The notes below the pieces were generated by a model. That model searched no databases. It worked only from the letters and a program-made list of their open reading frames with translations, and was not told where the DNA came from. The position numbers were made by a program, and so were the translations under genes. This document shows, one piece after another, positions 10,339 through 22,195 of a stretch of 64,000 nt of DNA. Position 1 is the stretch's first letter. The number at the start of each line of letters is the position of its first letter. The DNA is from Tenebrio molitor (Eukaryota; Arthropoda; Insecta; Coleoptera; Tenebrionidae), in NCBI RefSeq assembly GCF_963966145.1, contig NC_091049.1, positions 28,334,001 through 28,398,000 on the forward strand. Direction: 5' to 3'.

Positions 10339-11620
10339 CCGAGTGACTATCAATGATTGCAAATTATTTTGTTATGTTGGTAACACATTTGAAATCTTTA
10401 GTTGGCAACATCGTTGGCATGACACACGCAATTTTGAAAATTGAAACAAACGTCAAAAAAATCTAAATTGACAGTTTCAAATTTTATTTAAAAAATGGTT
10501 TTTACAATAGAGCACAACACATTAATTGTAATTCGCAGTGGATTGCAAAATAAAAATGGCCATTTCCTGTATTCGCAGCAGTCCCACTGTTGCTACACCT
10601 GACGTCATGCAAAATGTTGAAGAAATTGTCGAGGAACATCCTCACTTTTCGATACGTCGTTTATCCCAACAAATAGGTTCCCATTGACAAATGACCTGTT
10701 CTCTCAACATTTCCTACATTTTCCCTCTTTTTAGCACTTTGTTATGAATCCTCTCGAAATATCCTGAAAAAATCATTGCATTTACGCCCATACAAATTTA
10801 CAATGGTCCAACAACTTCACCCTCCTGATTATCTCCAAAGAATCTAGTTTTGTAATTGGTATAACAATAATTTGCTTGATAATGTTGACCAGCAAGACAT
10901 CACTTTCTTTTCCGCTGAAGCATGGTTACATTTGTCTGGGTCCACAAAATTATAGAACATGGTCTGCTCACAATCCACATAATGTAATTCAAATGCCACT
11001 GCACCCACTTAAATCGGCGTATGGATTGCGAATTATTGGGCCGATATTTTTTCACGAAACAATTAATGCGGAAAGTACCGAAGACTTCTTGTAGACTTCT
11101 GGACGACATTGAACTCACAAACGGCTATTATCAGCAAGACTCTGCCACTGCACATACTGCACGGGCCACAATCTAAATAATGAAGAGAAGGACGTTTAAT
11201 TAGCTCAGGTTTGTGGCCAAGTAAGTCACCCGACATGACCCCACTGGACTTCTTTTTGTTTCCATCTCTAAAGAATATTGTGTATCGCAATGCCATTAAC
11301 AATCTGGAAGAGTTGTAGCATGCAATTGAAGAAGCAATAAGAAACGTGGAGTCTAAAATGTTAATTAATGTTTCCAATAATTTATCGAAGAGAGTTCAAC
11401 GTTGCTTACAGCAAGAAGGTCAACACTTCTTGAGCTATATTTGTAATATCTAGTAAAGTTTGTTGATTGTTTTGTAATCTTTTTTTCAAGGCCAATGTAC
11501 TTCGACTTAACCTAACCTAAATAGAAAAGATTGACAGATGATGCACGAGAAGATTTGCAGTACCAACTGCATCAGTGTTGCCAATTCACTATTTTCCTTC
11601 AATCATTTATAGTGACTCGG
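10339..11620 (+). mobile_element. Tc1/mariner-type transposon, 1282 bp, inactive
   Basis: The termini CCGAGTGACTATCAATGATTG (left) and CCGAGTCACTATAAATGATTG (right, reverse complement) are flanked by TA at 10337-10338 and 11621-11622. The interior encodes, in broken plus-strand frames, VEEIVEEHPHFSIRRLSQQ (helix-turn-helix region), then ISFSAEAWLHLSG in one frame. ATYHNPH-like and IIGPIFFHETINAE pieces follow, then YYQQDSATAHTAR (second catalytic Asp region) and SPDMTPLDFFLF (third catalytic region). The tail is RNAINNLEEL, stop, HAIEEAIRNV and RVQRCLQQEGQHF. Multiple stops and shifts make it non-functional. Size and TA duplication are typical of the superfamily. Confidence 0.85.
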
Positions 11621-11794
11621 TATAAGACACGTGTCTGCTAAGAAGTTTGTGTAAAAGATTTTCAACTGTAGTGATAGTTTTTTCAAGAGTGTATTTGAAG
11701 CCTTGGTCAAAAATTGGAGAGCCTAAAAGAGATAAACTTCCTCGGTCACAAATTTTAATACCTGGTGCTAAATTTTGAAATTTCTTTATGATTT

Positions 11795-11995
11795 TTAAAT
11801 TTGTTTATTGATTTTTGAGGAAAATATTTTGCACAAAAACGATTGGCCCATTGGTCCATAAATTCTTGCCCTATGAGTTTTAAGGCCCTTTTTGTTTTTT
11901 ATATTCCTGTTGCATTCTTCACATCGAAAAACTAATTTTTCTCCAGAAATTGTATGACTTTCATTTCTTGACATTTCTGAATTTCTGTTCAAGAT
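11795..11995 (-). pseudogene. Zinc-finger ORF fragment, possibly a LINE 5' end
   Basis: The minus strand encodes KLVFRCEECNRNIKNKKGLK and then THRARIYG: a C-x2-C plus GLxxH pattern in which the last His of a C2H2 finger is replaced by Tyr. Fingers of this CxxC...GLxxHxxxxH type occur at the N-terminus of R2-group LINEs, and R2/R4-type copies lie nearby. The link to them is a guess; no RT follows. Confidence 0.3.
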
Positions 11996-12404
11996 TAATA
12001 TTAGCGTTCGAAGGACCTTCGTCAGTTAAATCTTGGTCACTAACTTTCCAATGTGTTGTTCGTAAACGAAATCTTGTGTCTTGAGGATTTTTAAATTGAA
12101 GATTACTATTATTTTCGTCAAGAGAATTATCAGATGATCTATCATTCTATCGGATGCGCTGATAAAACTGTTTGGTTCTTTCTCACACAATGCTAGTGGC
12201 TTTCAGTTCATTCAAATATACGAGTATGTCAACTTTGGGGTTGCTCGACTGAACGTATTTATCATAATAAATGTTCTCCATTTAGGTGTGACGGTAATTG
12301 GGGAGCTTAATGTCTTTGTAAACAAAATTAAATCAAAAGTTTTGTGTCCTTGTTGTTTGTCGATATTTGGGGATAATTGAGCAAATGGAAAACGTTTCTC
12401 AGTA
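11996..12404. other. Intergenic; conserved upstream block begins near 12240
   Basis: No gene before about 12240. From ctcgactgaacgtatttatc onward the sequence matches the block seen upstream of the other plus-strand receptors (tctttgtaaacaaaattaaa, tccttgttgtttgtcgatat). The minus-strand receptor remnant found in sister units is missing here. Confidence 0.4.
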
Positions 12405-12423
12405 GTGACATAAATTCGGTCAC
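12405..12423. promoter_or_regulatory. Dyad GTGAC-N9-GTCAC upstream of the 12557 receptor
   Basis: GTGAC 12405-12409, spacer ataaattcg, GTCAC 12419-12423. It lies 134 bp before the ATG. Confidence 0.45.
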
Positions 12424-12556
12424 AATTTGTTTAAATAAAAGAAACATCGAAAACATGTAGAAAATAAAAATGAACTGATCGATAATTTCGTGCGCAACGA
12501 AACGATCGAATAAATTTTATTTCAATCAAGATTCAAGTAACTGGTGCTTGGGAAAG

Positions 12557-13681
12557 ATGGATCTCGAAGTAATCGACATTATTTTCACTTTTGGTAAATT
12601 TGTGGCACTGACTCCGTCATCAACGAACAACCGCAATCCGCACTGCTTACAAAAACTCTACGAAATCTGCGTTTACCTACTGTACGTGGTGGGTTTTCTG
12701 GCGTTTAGTTACGTCAACTATCCGGAGTATCAGATCTTGACATCTATACAATACGTGTTGGCCATTTTGGGCGATTTGAATCAGTTCTTCTACGTCTTCT
12801 ACATTTTGATCGTGTTGATGAGAATGAGAAGGAGTCGCTGGTTCCGACTTATCAAGAGTCTCGCTGGTGTCAAGCCTGCGCCGAAGAAAATTCCACTAAA
12901 GTTAATCTTCGTCGTGTCACAACTGGTTTATTACTGTTTGACTTCTTTCGGAGTTTACGCGGACTTTCACCATGGCGGTCTTACTGTAGCTGTACTCAAT
13001 TTGGGCGAGTTTTACCAACACTACGCTCAGTTCTTCTACATAGTTTCCACCTCAATTGTTCTCATTTTGTTGCTGGCGCGGTACGAGGGCCTCAGCGAGA
13101 CTCTGTCACATTTAATCAAAGCCAGGAGTCAACTCAACTCGAAGCTGGTTGTCGAGATTGTGAAGAAAATCAAGAACAGCATTTTTACGTTGAAGGACGG
13201 CGTGGAGGTCTTCAACGATATCTTCGGATGGAGCATTCTCTTCACAATTTTCAGTTGTGTGTCCAGAACACTAGTTTACATTGATATATCAATCAAACAT
13301 AGTGAAGTATCGGGGGGTCAGGATTCATTGGTTTTCTACCACGATGTTTGTCGCATTCTGATATCTTGGGTAAAGCAGTTCACGTGTACGTTTTGTGGTG
13401 TCACACCGTTATGATTTCAGGTTGGAATTTTGTCGACGATTCTTCTCTGTGACTCCATTTTGAAGAAGTGCGACGAAATTTTGGCAAAAGCTTATCGATT
13501 GGAAGCCCTGTTGACCTCTTACGAGAACGAAGAAATTCAAGTTTTGATCGATGTTGTGCAGCACAATCGCCCTGAATTTAGAGCCGCCAGATTTTTTTCC
13601 ATTGACAGGTCGACCCTCTTCAGCGTGCTCAATTCTTTGACCACTTTCCTCCTCGTCATGATCCAGTTTAAGGAAATGTGA
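12557..13681 (+). CDS. Gustatory receptor (7tm_7), 2 exons, 357 aa
   Basis: Exon 1 is 12557-13369 (271 codons, MDLEVIDIIFTFG), the intron 13370-13420 (51 bp, in-frame TGA if retained), exon 2 13421-13681. The start is the first ATG; the frame is open three codons upstream only through a TTG. FNDIFGW is followed by SILFTIFSCVSRTLVYIDI (TM5). The exon 2 block HNRPEFRAARFFSIDRSTL and terminal TTFLLVMIQFKEM are unchanged from the clade consensus. It is closest to the 8846 gene: both have FAFSY/FNYVNYPEYQILTS in the first loop and NNRNPHC where most sisters have NNHNPHC. A LINE copy begins only 77 bp past the stop. Confidence 0.93.
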
Positions 13682-15837
13682 AGCATTCTTACTTTGTGGT
13701 TTTGTCATTAGAATCTAGATTGAAAGCAAGAATTGCGTCCACTATTATTATTTTATTTCCCTCCACCACCCGGCGGCACGGCAATTTTGCCGGAGTACAT
13801 ACACTATTACGGATATTATTGCGGTACTATTCCCGTTGTTGAAATTATAAGTGGTAAAATCGAACTTTTTTCTAAACACCAAAGATTTCTCATGGCAAAG
13901 GAGAGCTCTAAATATTTATTAATTTTTGTGTTATATGTCTGTGTTATATCATGTGAATTTTGTCAAAGCTGTATCTAAAAGACTTTTGTTGTTTATTTAA
14001 AATAATAATGTCTGGTCTGTTATGCTTAATAATATGAATGTCAGTTAAAACTGTGCGATCAAAATATAATTTGTAATTGTCATTTTCCAAACAACTTTCT
14101 GGTTTATAACTATAATGTGATTGTGTAAGTATCCTTTAATAAATTGAATTTAACAGCTAAATTCATGCGTATAATTTTAGCGAATATATCATGAATGACG
14201 TTTCTTATATTCGCTTTGAGCCAAAACGGTGCAAGAAGAAATGATGTGTTCAATTGTTTCCCCTTCAGTTCCGCAAATCCTACATTTATCAATGATCGAT
14301 TGCAAACCGCATAGGTGTTTTTATAATTTCTTGTATTTATGACACGATCTTGTATTGCAAATATAAAACCCTCCGTCTCAGGGTGAATATTTGATTTTTT
14401 AAGCCATGCGTGAGAAGCCTGAATATTAATTTCTGGTTGTTCCAGTTCTTTAAAGTATTTCCCATGTAAAGACTTCTGTTTTATATTTGCTATAGTGCCA
14501 GGTATATTTGGCTCAACAATATCTGAAATTATATTATCACTTAAATTTAAAGGTGTGTAACCTTTATCCGCTGAAACCAAAGCATTAAAAAAGGTGTTAT
14601 CATGAGCTCTATTGAGAAAATAATTTTTTAGTGAAGCAATTTGATTGTGTTGTAGAATTTCTAGATTTGAAAAATCACCACCACCGTTTTTGCGTAGTAA
14701 ATTAAATCTTTCAATAGCAGATTTGGGGTGATGTTTACTAAGTTTGGTAAAAAGAACTCGCTTTTAATGTTTCTATTCTGTAAATTAGTTTTGGACCATT
14801 TTATAACACCAAAAGAATAGGTCCTCGATGGAACAGCATATGTATTATCTGCTTTAATTAAATTGTTACCGTTTAATTTTTATTTTAAGAGATTTAATTC
14901 TTAAATAAATTTGCTTTTCTAAATTTTCTTTTATAATTGAGTGTTGAATATGATTTGATTAATACCTAAATATTTATAAAATTCTCCTTTATTTAAATTT
15001 TTGATGATTTCTCCTTCTTGAGTTATATATTCTAAATTTTCGTAATGACCGCGATATATTGATTGCATTTTACACTTATCAATACCAAAACTCATCCCAA
15101 TATCATTTGAGAAATTTTCAGTTATTGTTAGTAAAGATAAAATGTGATTCTTTTTAGATGCATAAAGTTTTATGTCATCCATATAAAGAAGGTAATTTAA
15201 TTTGGATAGTGTGGTATTATTAAGTCTAATATTAAAACCATATCCAGTGATATTTAATAGATTTGTCAAAGGATTAATGGCTAGACAAAACCACAAAGGA
15301 CTTAAAGAATCTCCTTGATAAACTCCCCGTTTAATTTGAATAGGCCCGGACTTTAAGCAGTGGCGGCTCGTAACAATTTCAACTGGTACGGCAGATTCGT
15401 TGGTATTTTTTTTAATGCTCAAAGTTGCCGTATTTGTTCCATAATAATAATATAATGGAAATTAAAAAAAACTTTTTTTTTGATAAAGAACAAATTCACT
15501 GTTCAGCAAGAACCAAGAGGAAGGTCTAGCTAAAGCAATTCTTGCTAGGAGGGGCGGATTAAGGAATTTGGTAAGGTAACGTAGGTGACTAATAATTTAT
15601 AAAAAAAAAAAACGTAGCGAAACAACTATAAAAATGTAAAAGAACACCAAATTCCAAAAAAAAATATCACATACTCGTATAATACCACGAGTAGGCAAAG
15701 TTATGTGTGCCATGAAAAACAAGGGGCGCTTTTTACTTCATCCTCAACCGTAATCGTAATTAGAATTACATTATTAATACTTTGAATGATCTCATTTTGT
15801 ATGGTCTTGGACAAACCAGTGAAAATCGTGGATTCGT

Positions 15838-16185
15838 CTAAAAATTGTTTAAATTTATCATTATGCCGCTTAATAATTTTGCAAATTCTCTAAAATTGCC
15901 CTGATTAAATGAATTTTCATTTTTATTATGCCCTTCAAACGCTAGCTCTTGTGTTCCTAAATAAATAGTGATGTCAATTAATCGTCCAAGGGTTTCGCGA
16001 TTTTCGGTGACTTTGGGATTATGTATATTCAATAACACTTTCGCGATGTGCATTGTCTAAGACGTTTGCAATATTTTGTTGTTTTCTTCCAAATAATTTA
16101 AATTTTAGCAGGCTTTGTGTGTGATCTTTTGAAATACCGTGTTTTTGCAGTGCCCTACCGATCTCTTTACGATTGTTAAAGCCTG
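15838..16185 (-). pseudogene. hAT transposase middle fragment (DUF4371-like)
   Basis: The minus strand encodes HIAKVLLNIHNPKVTENRET, then LGRLIDITIYLGTQELAFEG and HNKNENSFNQGNFREF. This is the RLIDxxxYLxxQxLAFRGHxExxxSxNxGNFxE block of ZMYM/TTF-type hAT transposases. Frame shifts occur on both sides (STIFTGLSKTIQNEI is recoverable just downstream in another frame). It continues the reading frame interrupted by the nested element at 16188. Confidence 0.75.
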
Positions 16186-16187
16186 TA

Positions 16188-17594
16188 CAGAGTGATCAAC
16201 AAGAATCCAAATCAGAGCAAGCGTTGCAAATTATCGGTCACGTCGTAGCAAAATCACATGCACATAAGCGGTGAAAACATGGGCGTAGACAATTTATGGT
16301 CTCAAACGCTATTTAATAAAAAATGATACCTTATGAATTTTAGACGTTGGAATTATAATTGTGCATTTTATTATTATTATAAGATAAGGGAAACAATTTA
16401 TAAGATTAACAAGGGCAACATTTTACATTTGTAAGAGTAAGTAAATTATCATCTTTATTGCCAAACGCGACGCCACTGGTACGGAGATGCTTCGTTGAAA
16501 TGTCACATTTCAAAATCCAAGGTTGTTGTTGTTGACAATTTAAGTGATTTAACCTAGAAAACAAATCTTCGATTTCGGCAAAGTTTACAGACGTTTATTG
16601 AAGTTGTAAGCAATAATTATCCCAGAATAAGTTGTAAAATGGGTTTTACCATTAAAGAGAAGGCATTTTTATTAGATTATTTTCGAAAGAGGGTGAAACA
16701 AGAAAATGAAGACTGGCCTTACTTTGTACCCCCTTACACCGAAGAATTTCAAGCCAGATGTCCGAACCTGATGGTATTGGTTATCAACAAGTTTATCAAT
16801 GTCTTAAAATTATAGTGCCTAATTTTAGCACATCATAATCCATCATTAAGAAGAAGTCAGGTCAGTCCTTAGTTCAAATTTTAGAAATGGTGCAAAATGT
16901 TCGACAAATTATCAAGGAACATCCCTCAACTTTCATAAGGCGTTTAAGACAGCAAGTTAAATTGTGTTATGGCACTTATCAGAAAATTTTTAAGAAGGAT
17001 ATTAATTTGTTTCCCTTTGTGTGTTGCAAGAAATAAAACCCACACATTACCCTAAACAAATTGACAGATTCATAAGGGTTTTTGAAATTATGAGAGGCGA
17101 GTTTGATTCTGTCTGGACCACAATGGAGAATATTTTGAGCAGTTTTTGTGAAAACTTATTTTTTGACCTTGGAGTAATTTAAATGTTTTAAACATTGCTA
17201 GAAAAATACGAGTAAGTTCTCAATTACCCAAAAATGAGAGAATAATAACTTTTACACTTACAGAAAATAACAAAACAAAGAATTGTGAAAAATAATAATT
17301 TTTAAAATTTTGTAACTCAAGATTGTGCCTTATGAAGGAATTTTGTGTAACTGTGTGTTTTTTCCCTAATCAATAATAAATAATAATTAATTATAACTTG
17401 CTTTTAAATCTATTATTCATGAATTACCAAAAATTTATAAAGGCAATTAATAATAGATTTTTGAGAGGTAGGCAACCAACAAAACGAGTGTTTACAGCAA
17501 GTAAATAAAAGCGGCTGATCCATGATAGAAATACGTTTCGATAAAACAAAAGATGAGGTAGCACTCTTGATTTGGTTTCTTGTTGATCACTCTG
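16188..17594 (+). mobile_element. Mariner-type transposon nested in the hAT, 1407 bp
   Basis: The termini CAGAGTGATCAACAAGAATCC (left) and CAGAGTGATCAACAAGAAACC (right, inverse) are flanked by TA at 16186-16187 and 17595-17596. A plus-strand coding remnant starts at ATG 16639 with MGFTIKEKAFLLDYFRKRVK. It later shows VRQIIKEHPSTFIRRLRQQ and YGTYQKIFKKDINLFPF, the N-terminal DNA-binding part of mariner-like transposases. The catalytic domain is largely deleted and stops are frequent. Confidence 0.85.
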
Positions 17595-17596
17595 TA

Positions 17597-17748
17597 TAGT
17601 TAGTTCCACGGACCTGGACGTTGCTCAGAAAAAACTAAGCACGGCCAACAAAACAATCTATTCCTAATTTCGCTACCTGTAATCCACTTTTCATAGCATG
17701 AAACACAAAAACCACGATTGGAACCGTCCGCTTTACTAATTACTAAAT
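17597..17748 (-). pseudogene. hAT transposase N-terminal zinc-finger fragment (TTF type)
   Basis: From ATG at 17748-17746 the minus strand reads MSNLVISKADGSNRGFCVSC, then YEKWITGSEIRNRLFCWPCL and VFSEQRPGPWN. The order Cys-x2-Cys...W...G...LFCWPCLVF is the TTF/ZMYM-type finger found at the start of this hAT subfamily. The frame runs straight into the left side of the nested mariner element, showing that the insertion split the gene. Confidence 0.8.
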
Positions 17749-19817
17749 TTGACATGGCAGGACGAGGCCGTTTCAAATCCTTAACAAACAGTTTGTCATC
17801 GTAAAATAATGAAGATAATTTATTGCTCAGTAAAAAATCTAGAGTACCTATCTGAATTATTATTGCTCACCACTTGTCGAACATTTGCCATCATTAACAC
17901 GGAACAATAAAAATTAAAGTAACACAATTTAAACGTCAAACCGTTGAGTGCTATTGTGGTTCGAAACGAAATAAACAAAAACCCTTACTCTGCGTTAATG
18001 AGGTACGGCGCTGCCGTACCCAGAAGCTGAATCGCTGTCGCCACCCAATACTTCCTAACAAATTCCTATTTTTATGCCAAAGCCAAATGCCAATCAACTT
18101 ACATTTTCAGTTAAATTATATTATTTCAGTTTCATTCTTTTTCTATAGATTTTTTTTTAATTTCTAAATGTGACATTTAATTTAAGAGCAATAATTTTAT
18201 TAAATATTTCTCCTTCATCGAACTTAGTGAAGAAGAAGAAAACTTAAACATAATATTAAAGCTTCTTATGGTCTGTAAATATTAAATTGACAATTAAATG
18301 TATTAAAAAAATTGGAGCTAGGAGGTATTAATTATGTAGCACTTTATTGAAAATGTTCACAAAAACCCACAGCTGTTCTCTCAATAAATACAAATTTCTA
18401 TTATTTTATTAACAACTGAAAATGTTACTTTTTAATTAATAAGATCAATGAAAATTAAGTGATTCGTTAAAAAAAAACCATTCGAATCTATGAATTTAAA
18501 GACTGCAAAGCGGTGCGGTACGGCATGCAGTACCAACTAGGGAAGCGCATTGCAATAATCTCGACGTTCTGCGCATCTGGCAAGCATCGGTGCATGAGCG
18601 TGCAATTTCATCGGACACGCTCACGCGTATATTTATTTTAATGCGCTCACTTTTACGGGATACTGGGATCATGAATTAATGGACCTTTGAATCTCCAGTA
18701 AGGGCTAATGTCATAAAATTTGAAAAATATATGCATATTAGAGAGATATGAATGATGAAACTTGTTTAAAAAAAAGTATAAATGAACTGTTTTAAATTAT
18801 GTTCTTTTCAAATAAATTTCTGGGTCGGCACTGCCGTATCTGCCGCCCCTGACCAGCCGCCACTGACTTTAAGTTAGTATTGTTTATTGTTAAATTTAAA
18901 GTAGTTCTCCAAAATGTCATAACATGGGATACAAAGTTAATTAAATTCAAATTAATTTTATAAATTTTAAGAATTTTAAGTAACCAAGAATGTGGTACTG
19001 AATCATAGGCTTTTTTGTAGTCAATGAATGCGGTACAATTATTTCTATGATTTTTTAGATCTTGTTCCATTATTATCGTATCTATTATGAGTTGTTCTTT
19101 ACAACCAAAAGACCCCTTAACACAACCTTTTTGTTCTTCATTAAGAATATTTAATTTTTGACAATGGTCATAAATTATTACTTTAATGCAAGATGTCATA
19201 ATTTTATAAATTGTAGGCAGACATGTCATTAGCCTATATTTTGATGGATTTTTAGTATCGGAATCTTTTGGTTTCAGATATGTTATACCATGGGCCAAAA
19301 ACTCTGGAAATGTGTTAGGTTCCCTAATAAATCTGTTAAAGTGATCAAGTAAGCATTTATGATGAATACGAGTAAATTTTTTTAACCAAAAGTTATGAAT
19401 TTGGTCACCTCCAGGGGATTTCCAATTAATTATGTGAACTATTAATATTTCTTATTAAAATTTCAACGCTAATTTGAATATGATTTGAATTATTACTATC
19501 TTGTATCTCATTTTCTAAATGAGGAATCCATTCTGCCTGATTATTAAATTGAATTTCATTTGGCCATATGTTTGACCAGAATTCTTTAATTTCATTTATA
19601 TTTGGTATACCATTATTAGTTTGAATTTTATTTTCTGTTATATTTTTGTAAAAGAATTTTATCTTCTGTTATTATTATTTTTAATAGCAATAAAATGTTA
19701 GTTCCCTAGAAGATTAATTTAGTAGGTTAATATTTTTTTAAACAGAATTAAATTGAACGTCATTGTTGTTTGTCGATATTTGGGGGTAATTGAGTCAACG
19801 GAAAACATTTGTTAGTC

Positions 19818-19836
19818 GTGACATAAATACGGTCAA
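19818..19836. promoter_or_regulatory. Degenerate dyad upstream of the 19.9-kb receptor remnant
   Basis: GTGAC 19818-19822 and GTCAA 19832-19836 with the usual 9-bp spacer. Its presence shows that the remnant derives from the same promoter-plus-gene unit. Confidence 0.4.
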
Positions 19837-19886
19837 AATTTTAAATCAAAGAAACCTAGAAAAATCGATGTGGCAAATAAAAATTC

Positions 19887-20072
19887 CACATTTGGCAAGT
19901 TTATAGCGCTGACTCCGTAGTCGATGACCAACCACAATCCGCACTGCTTGCAAAAACTCTACGAAATCTGCATGTACCTCCTGCACGTGGCGGGTTTCTT
20001 TGCGGGTATTTACGCCAACTCTGCCTTTGACATCTATACAATTCGTGTTGGCCATTTTGTGCGATGTAATCC
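19887..20072 (+). pseudogene. Gustatory receptor N-terminal remnant
   Basis: The frame reads TFGKFIALTP, stop, SMTNHNPHCLQKLYEICMYL, then LHVAGFFAGIYANSA, with a deletion and frameshift before LTSIQFVLAILCDV. This corresponds to residues 11 to about 73 of the clade. The start codon region is lost, there is a nonsense codon, and nothing follows TM2: a TTAA-bounded element begins at 20118. It is closest to the receptor at 40446 (shared FIALTPSSMTNHNPHC). Confidence 0.9.
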
Positions 20073-20750
20073 ACCTATTTCGAGTTGAATCATAATTTCA
20101 GTATAAATGCCTCTTAAGGATGAACTGGAGTAACATTGAAAAATGGCGAAAATTGCTTAAAATTAGTACAATAGTCCTTTCATCCATTCTGAAGTACTGT
20201 GCCAAATTTAAAAAAATTTGATCGAGGAATTTTAAAGTTATTACCTTCTAAAGTTTCGGGATATTTTACACGTGTTCTTATGAGAAATTGAGCAATGGTC
20301 GCATAAAAAGTGATAAAAAACATATTTCAAAATGGCCAATTTTTCTTAAATTTTTCACACATAAAGTATCGATATCGTAGAATTTTCTAATGAATTTACA
20401 AAAAAAGTTGGTCGAGGATTTTTCATGTAATCGCTAATTATATGTGGAAAAACACGGTTTTTGAGGTTATGTATCTGTTTTAATTTCAATAAAAGTGAAC
20501 AAAATGCATATAATTGACGTCGGTATGCAACATTACACTCATATCGCACGTTTTACTACAGTTACGTTAAGAACTTTAACAGAAATCAATGAAAATTGAA
20601 ATTCAGTGTGCTTTTGTTTACTTTCACGTACAGTCTTAGTCAAAAGATTGTAAAATCACATGTAAGTAATTATCTAAATATCAAGGAAATAAACACAAAA
20701 TTTACTTGCAACTCATTACAATTCGTTTCCAAAAATTAAATAGTTATTTG

Positions 20751-20863
20751 TATAGCAAGGCTGCGAAATCCTACTTTGACGAACCGAGAGAAAAACTGTC
20801 GTCAAGGCCGCTTTGCGGCCGAGACAAGACAATCTCGAGGTCGTCAAAGGATTTCGTAGCCAA
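20751..20863. repeat. Imperfect hairpin inside the TTAA element
   Basis: GGCTGCGAAATCCTACTTTG near 20760 pairs with the inverse of the segment tcgtcaaaggatttcgtagcc near 20842. The stem is about 22 bp around a roughly 65-bp loop containing ggccgctttgcggcc, itself a palindrome. Just downstream is a recurring aacattttgtgtgcaacccg-type end. Confidence 0.5.
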
Positions 20864-21026
20864 GGTGTACACAACATTTTGTGTGCAACCCGAAAATTTG
20901 TAATTATAAAATGAACAAGTGAAATTTCCTTCACTGTCAATAAAAATAAAGTCGGCCTACATGTCGCCATGTCGCTATGGAAACGACATAAATAAAACAA
21001 TTCATTTTGAGAAAAATTGGAAAAAT

Positions 21027-21674
21027 GTCGCAAAAAAATTACAACGTTTTTGTTCCGTCTACTTCCCCAGATTGTGCAGTGTCCAATTTAATACCAGAAA
21101 AGTCCAAACGGCAGTACGATAAGTGTTACAATGACTTTAAAGAGCGGTGTAATAAAAATAATGTGAAAACGGTGTCGGAGAATGTTGTTTTGGCTTATTT
21201 AATGGAAAAATCAAAAACTGTGAAAAGTTCAACTTTATGGAGTACATATTCACTGTTGAAGCTCACGCTGAACATACGGGATGGCATTGGTGTTACGAAG
21301 TTTCTGAAATTGGTACCTTTTTTGAAAACAAGTCAGTTGGTTATCAGGTGAAAAAGTGTAAGGTATTGACACGAGACCAATTCAATTTGCTGTATAGTCT
21401 GCCCTTTTTTTAGGTCATTTTAATCATGGGAATATTAGGAGCCATGCGAAGAGACGATCACGAACTAACCAAAATGTCTATCGATGACATCAAGGATGAA
21501 CATTCTGTATTAATAGTGGCCATTCCTGACACAAAAACTGACATAAAACGAACTTTTACTGTCACCAATCCAGAATTTGTAAGATTATACCGCAAATATG
21601 CAGCTCTTGTTCCGTGTACTCATCCAGAGTTAAAAAAAGATTATAAATTGTGCAGTGTCGCATTTGAAACCTGA
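21027..21674 (+). pseudogene. Tyrosine recombinase (Crypton-like) remnant, copy 1
   Basis: First part: MSQKNYNVFVPSTSPDCAVS, then KRQYDKCYNDFKERCNKNNV and ENVVLAYLMEKSK, SSTLWSTYSLLKLTLNIRDG. This is the SAM-like core-binding domain of insect Crypton-type integrases. After a broken stretch (21350-21430) the catalytic domain opens: MGILGAMRRDDHELTKMSID (the Arg of box I lies in GAMRRD), then IPDTKTDIKRTFTVTNPEF. It stops before the HxxR...Y motifs. A single ancestral protein with at least two frame breaks is inferred. Confidence 0.7.
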
Positions 21675-22195
21675 AAAATCGAAACAGCAATATAAAAAAT
21701 GTTACAGTGACTTTGAGACTGATGTAACAAGAAGAATGTGAAAACCCTGTCGGATAATGTTGCATTGGCTTACCTATTTACTGGAATTTATTTATTGTGG
21801 CAGGTAAACGTTAAATTCTGTTATAAGTTTTAGGTTATTTTAATCGTGGAAATATCAGATGCCGTGCGAAGAGACAAATAAACCAAAATGTCTGTTGATG
21901 CCATTCAGGATTCAGGATATGTTACTACTTACTAGTTACTAGATATTTCCCTTTTTGACCGGTAGAAAATTAACCTAATTCATACGTGTCTGTTCTAGAT
22001 CGATCTTTTTTACCGACTCGTCAATACGTCAATCATCGAATCATCAGGCGACCACTCCATTTGAAATTGGCGGGAACTTCAAACCGGATGAAAATTCTGT
22101 ACTAATAGCGGCCGTTCCTGACACAAAAACTGGCATAAATCAAACTTTAACTGTACCCAATCCAGATTTTGTAAGATCACACCGCAAATATAGAG
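21650..22195 (+). pseudogene. Tyrosine recombinase remnant, copy 2 (more degraded)
   Basis: Fragments parallel copy 1: PEKSKQQYKKCYSDFETDV at about 21665, a shortened DNVALAYLF piece, and a decayed GNIRCRAKRRDK-like box near 21845. Then ENSVLIAAVPDTKTGINQTL, with TVPNPDFVRSHRKYR, at 22090-22195. It shows that the recombinase gene was duplicated in tandem inside the element before decay. Confidence 0.6.

Larger units (their letters stand above)
15358..18865 (-). mobile_element. hAT transposon, 3508 bp, with 8-bp target duplication
   Basis: The termini are CAGTGGCGGCT...; the right end, read inversely, is CAGTGGCGGCTGGTCAGGGG. They are flanked by a perfect 8-bp duplication ACTTTAAG at 15350-15357 and 18866-18873. 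Removing the element restores the LINE sequence. Eight-base duplication and the CAGTGG terminus are diagnostic of hAT. Coding remnants on the minus strand lie at 17597-17748 and 15838-16187. A mariner-type element (16188-17594) is nested between them. The DDE core and C-terminal dimerisation region are not found, so it is an internally deleted copy. Confidence 0.9.
13758..19690 (-). mobile_element. R2/R4-type non-LTR retrotransposon, copy 1, interrupted
   Basis: Antisense LINE, with the 3' end at about 13758 and the 5' truncation at about 19690. A hAT element at 15358-18865 splits it. RT pieces on the minus strand include CVKGSFGCKEQL and FIDYKKAYDSVPHSWLL (motif A), both between 18874 and 19298. 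On the far side of the hAT come RGVYQGDSLSPLWFCLAINPL-type motif B and LLYMDDIKLYA (motif C) at 14931-15357. Downstream lies the C-terminal domain (FAIQDRVINTRNYK). Copy 2 shows a CCHC-like knuckle and an RPD...D endonuclease core in the same region, typical of R2/R4/CRE-group elements. Stops and frameshifts throughout; dead. Confidence 0.85.
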
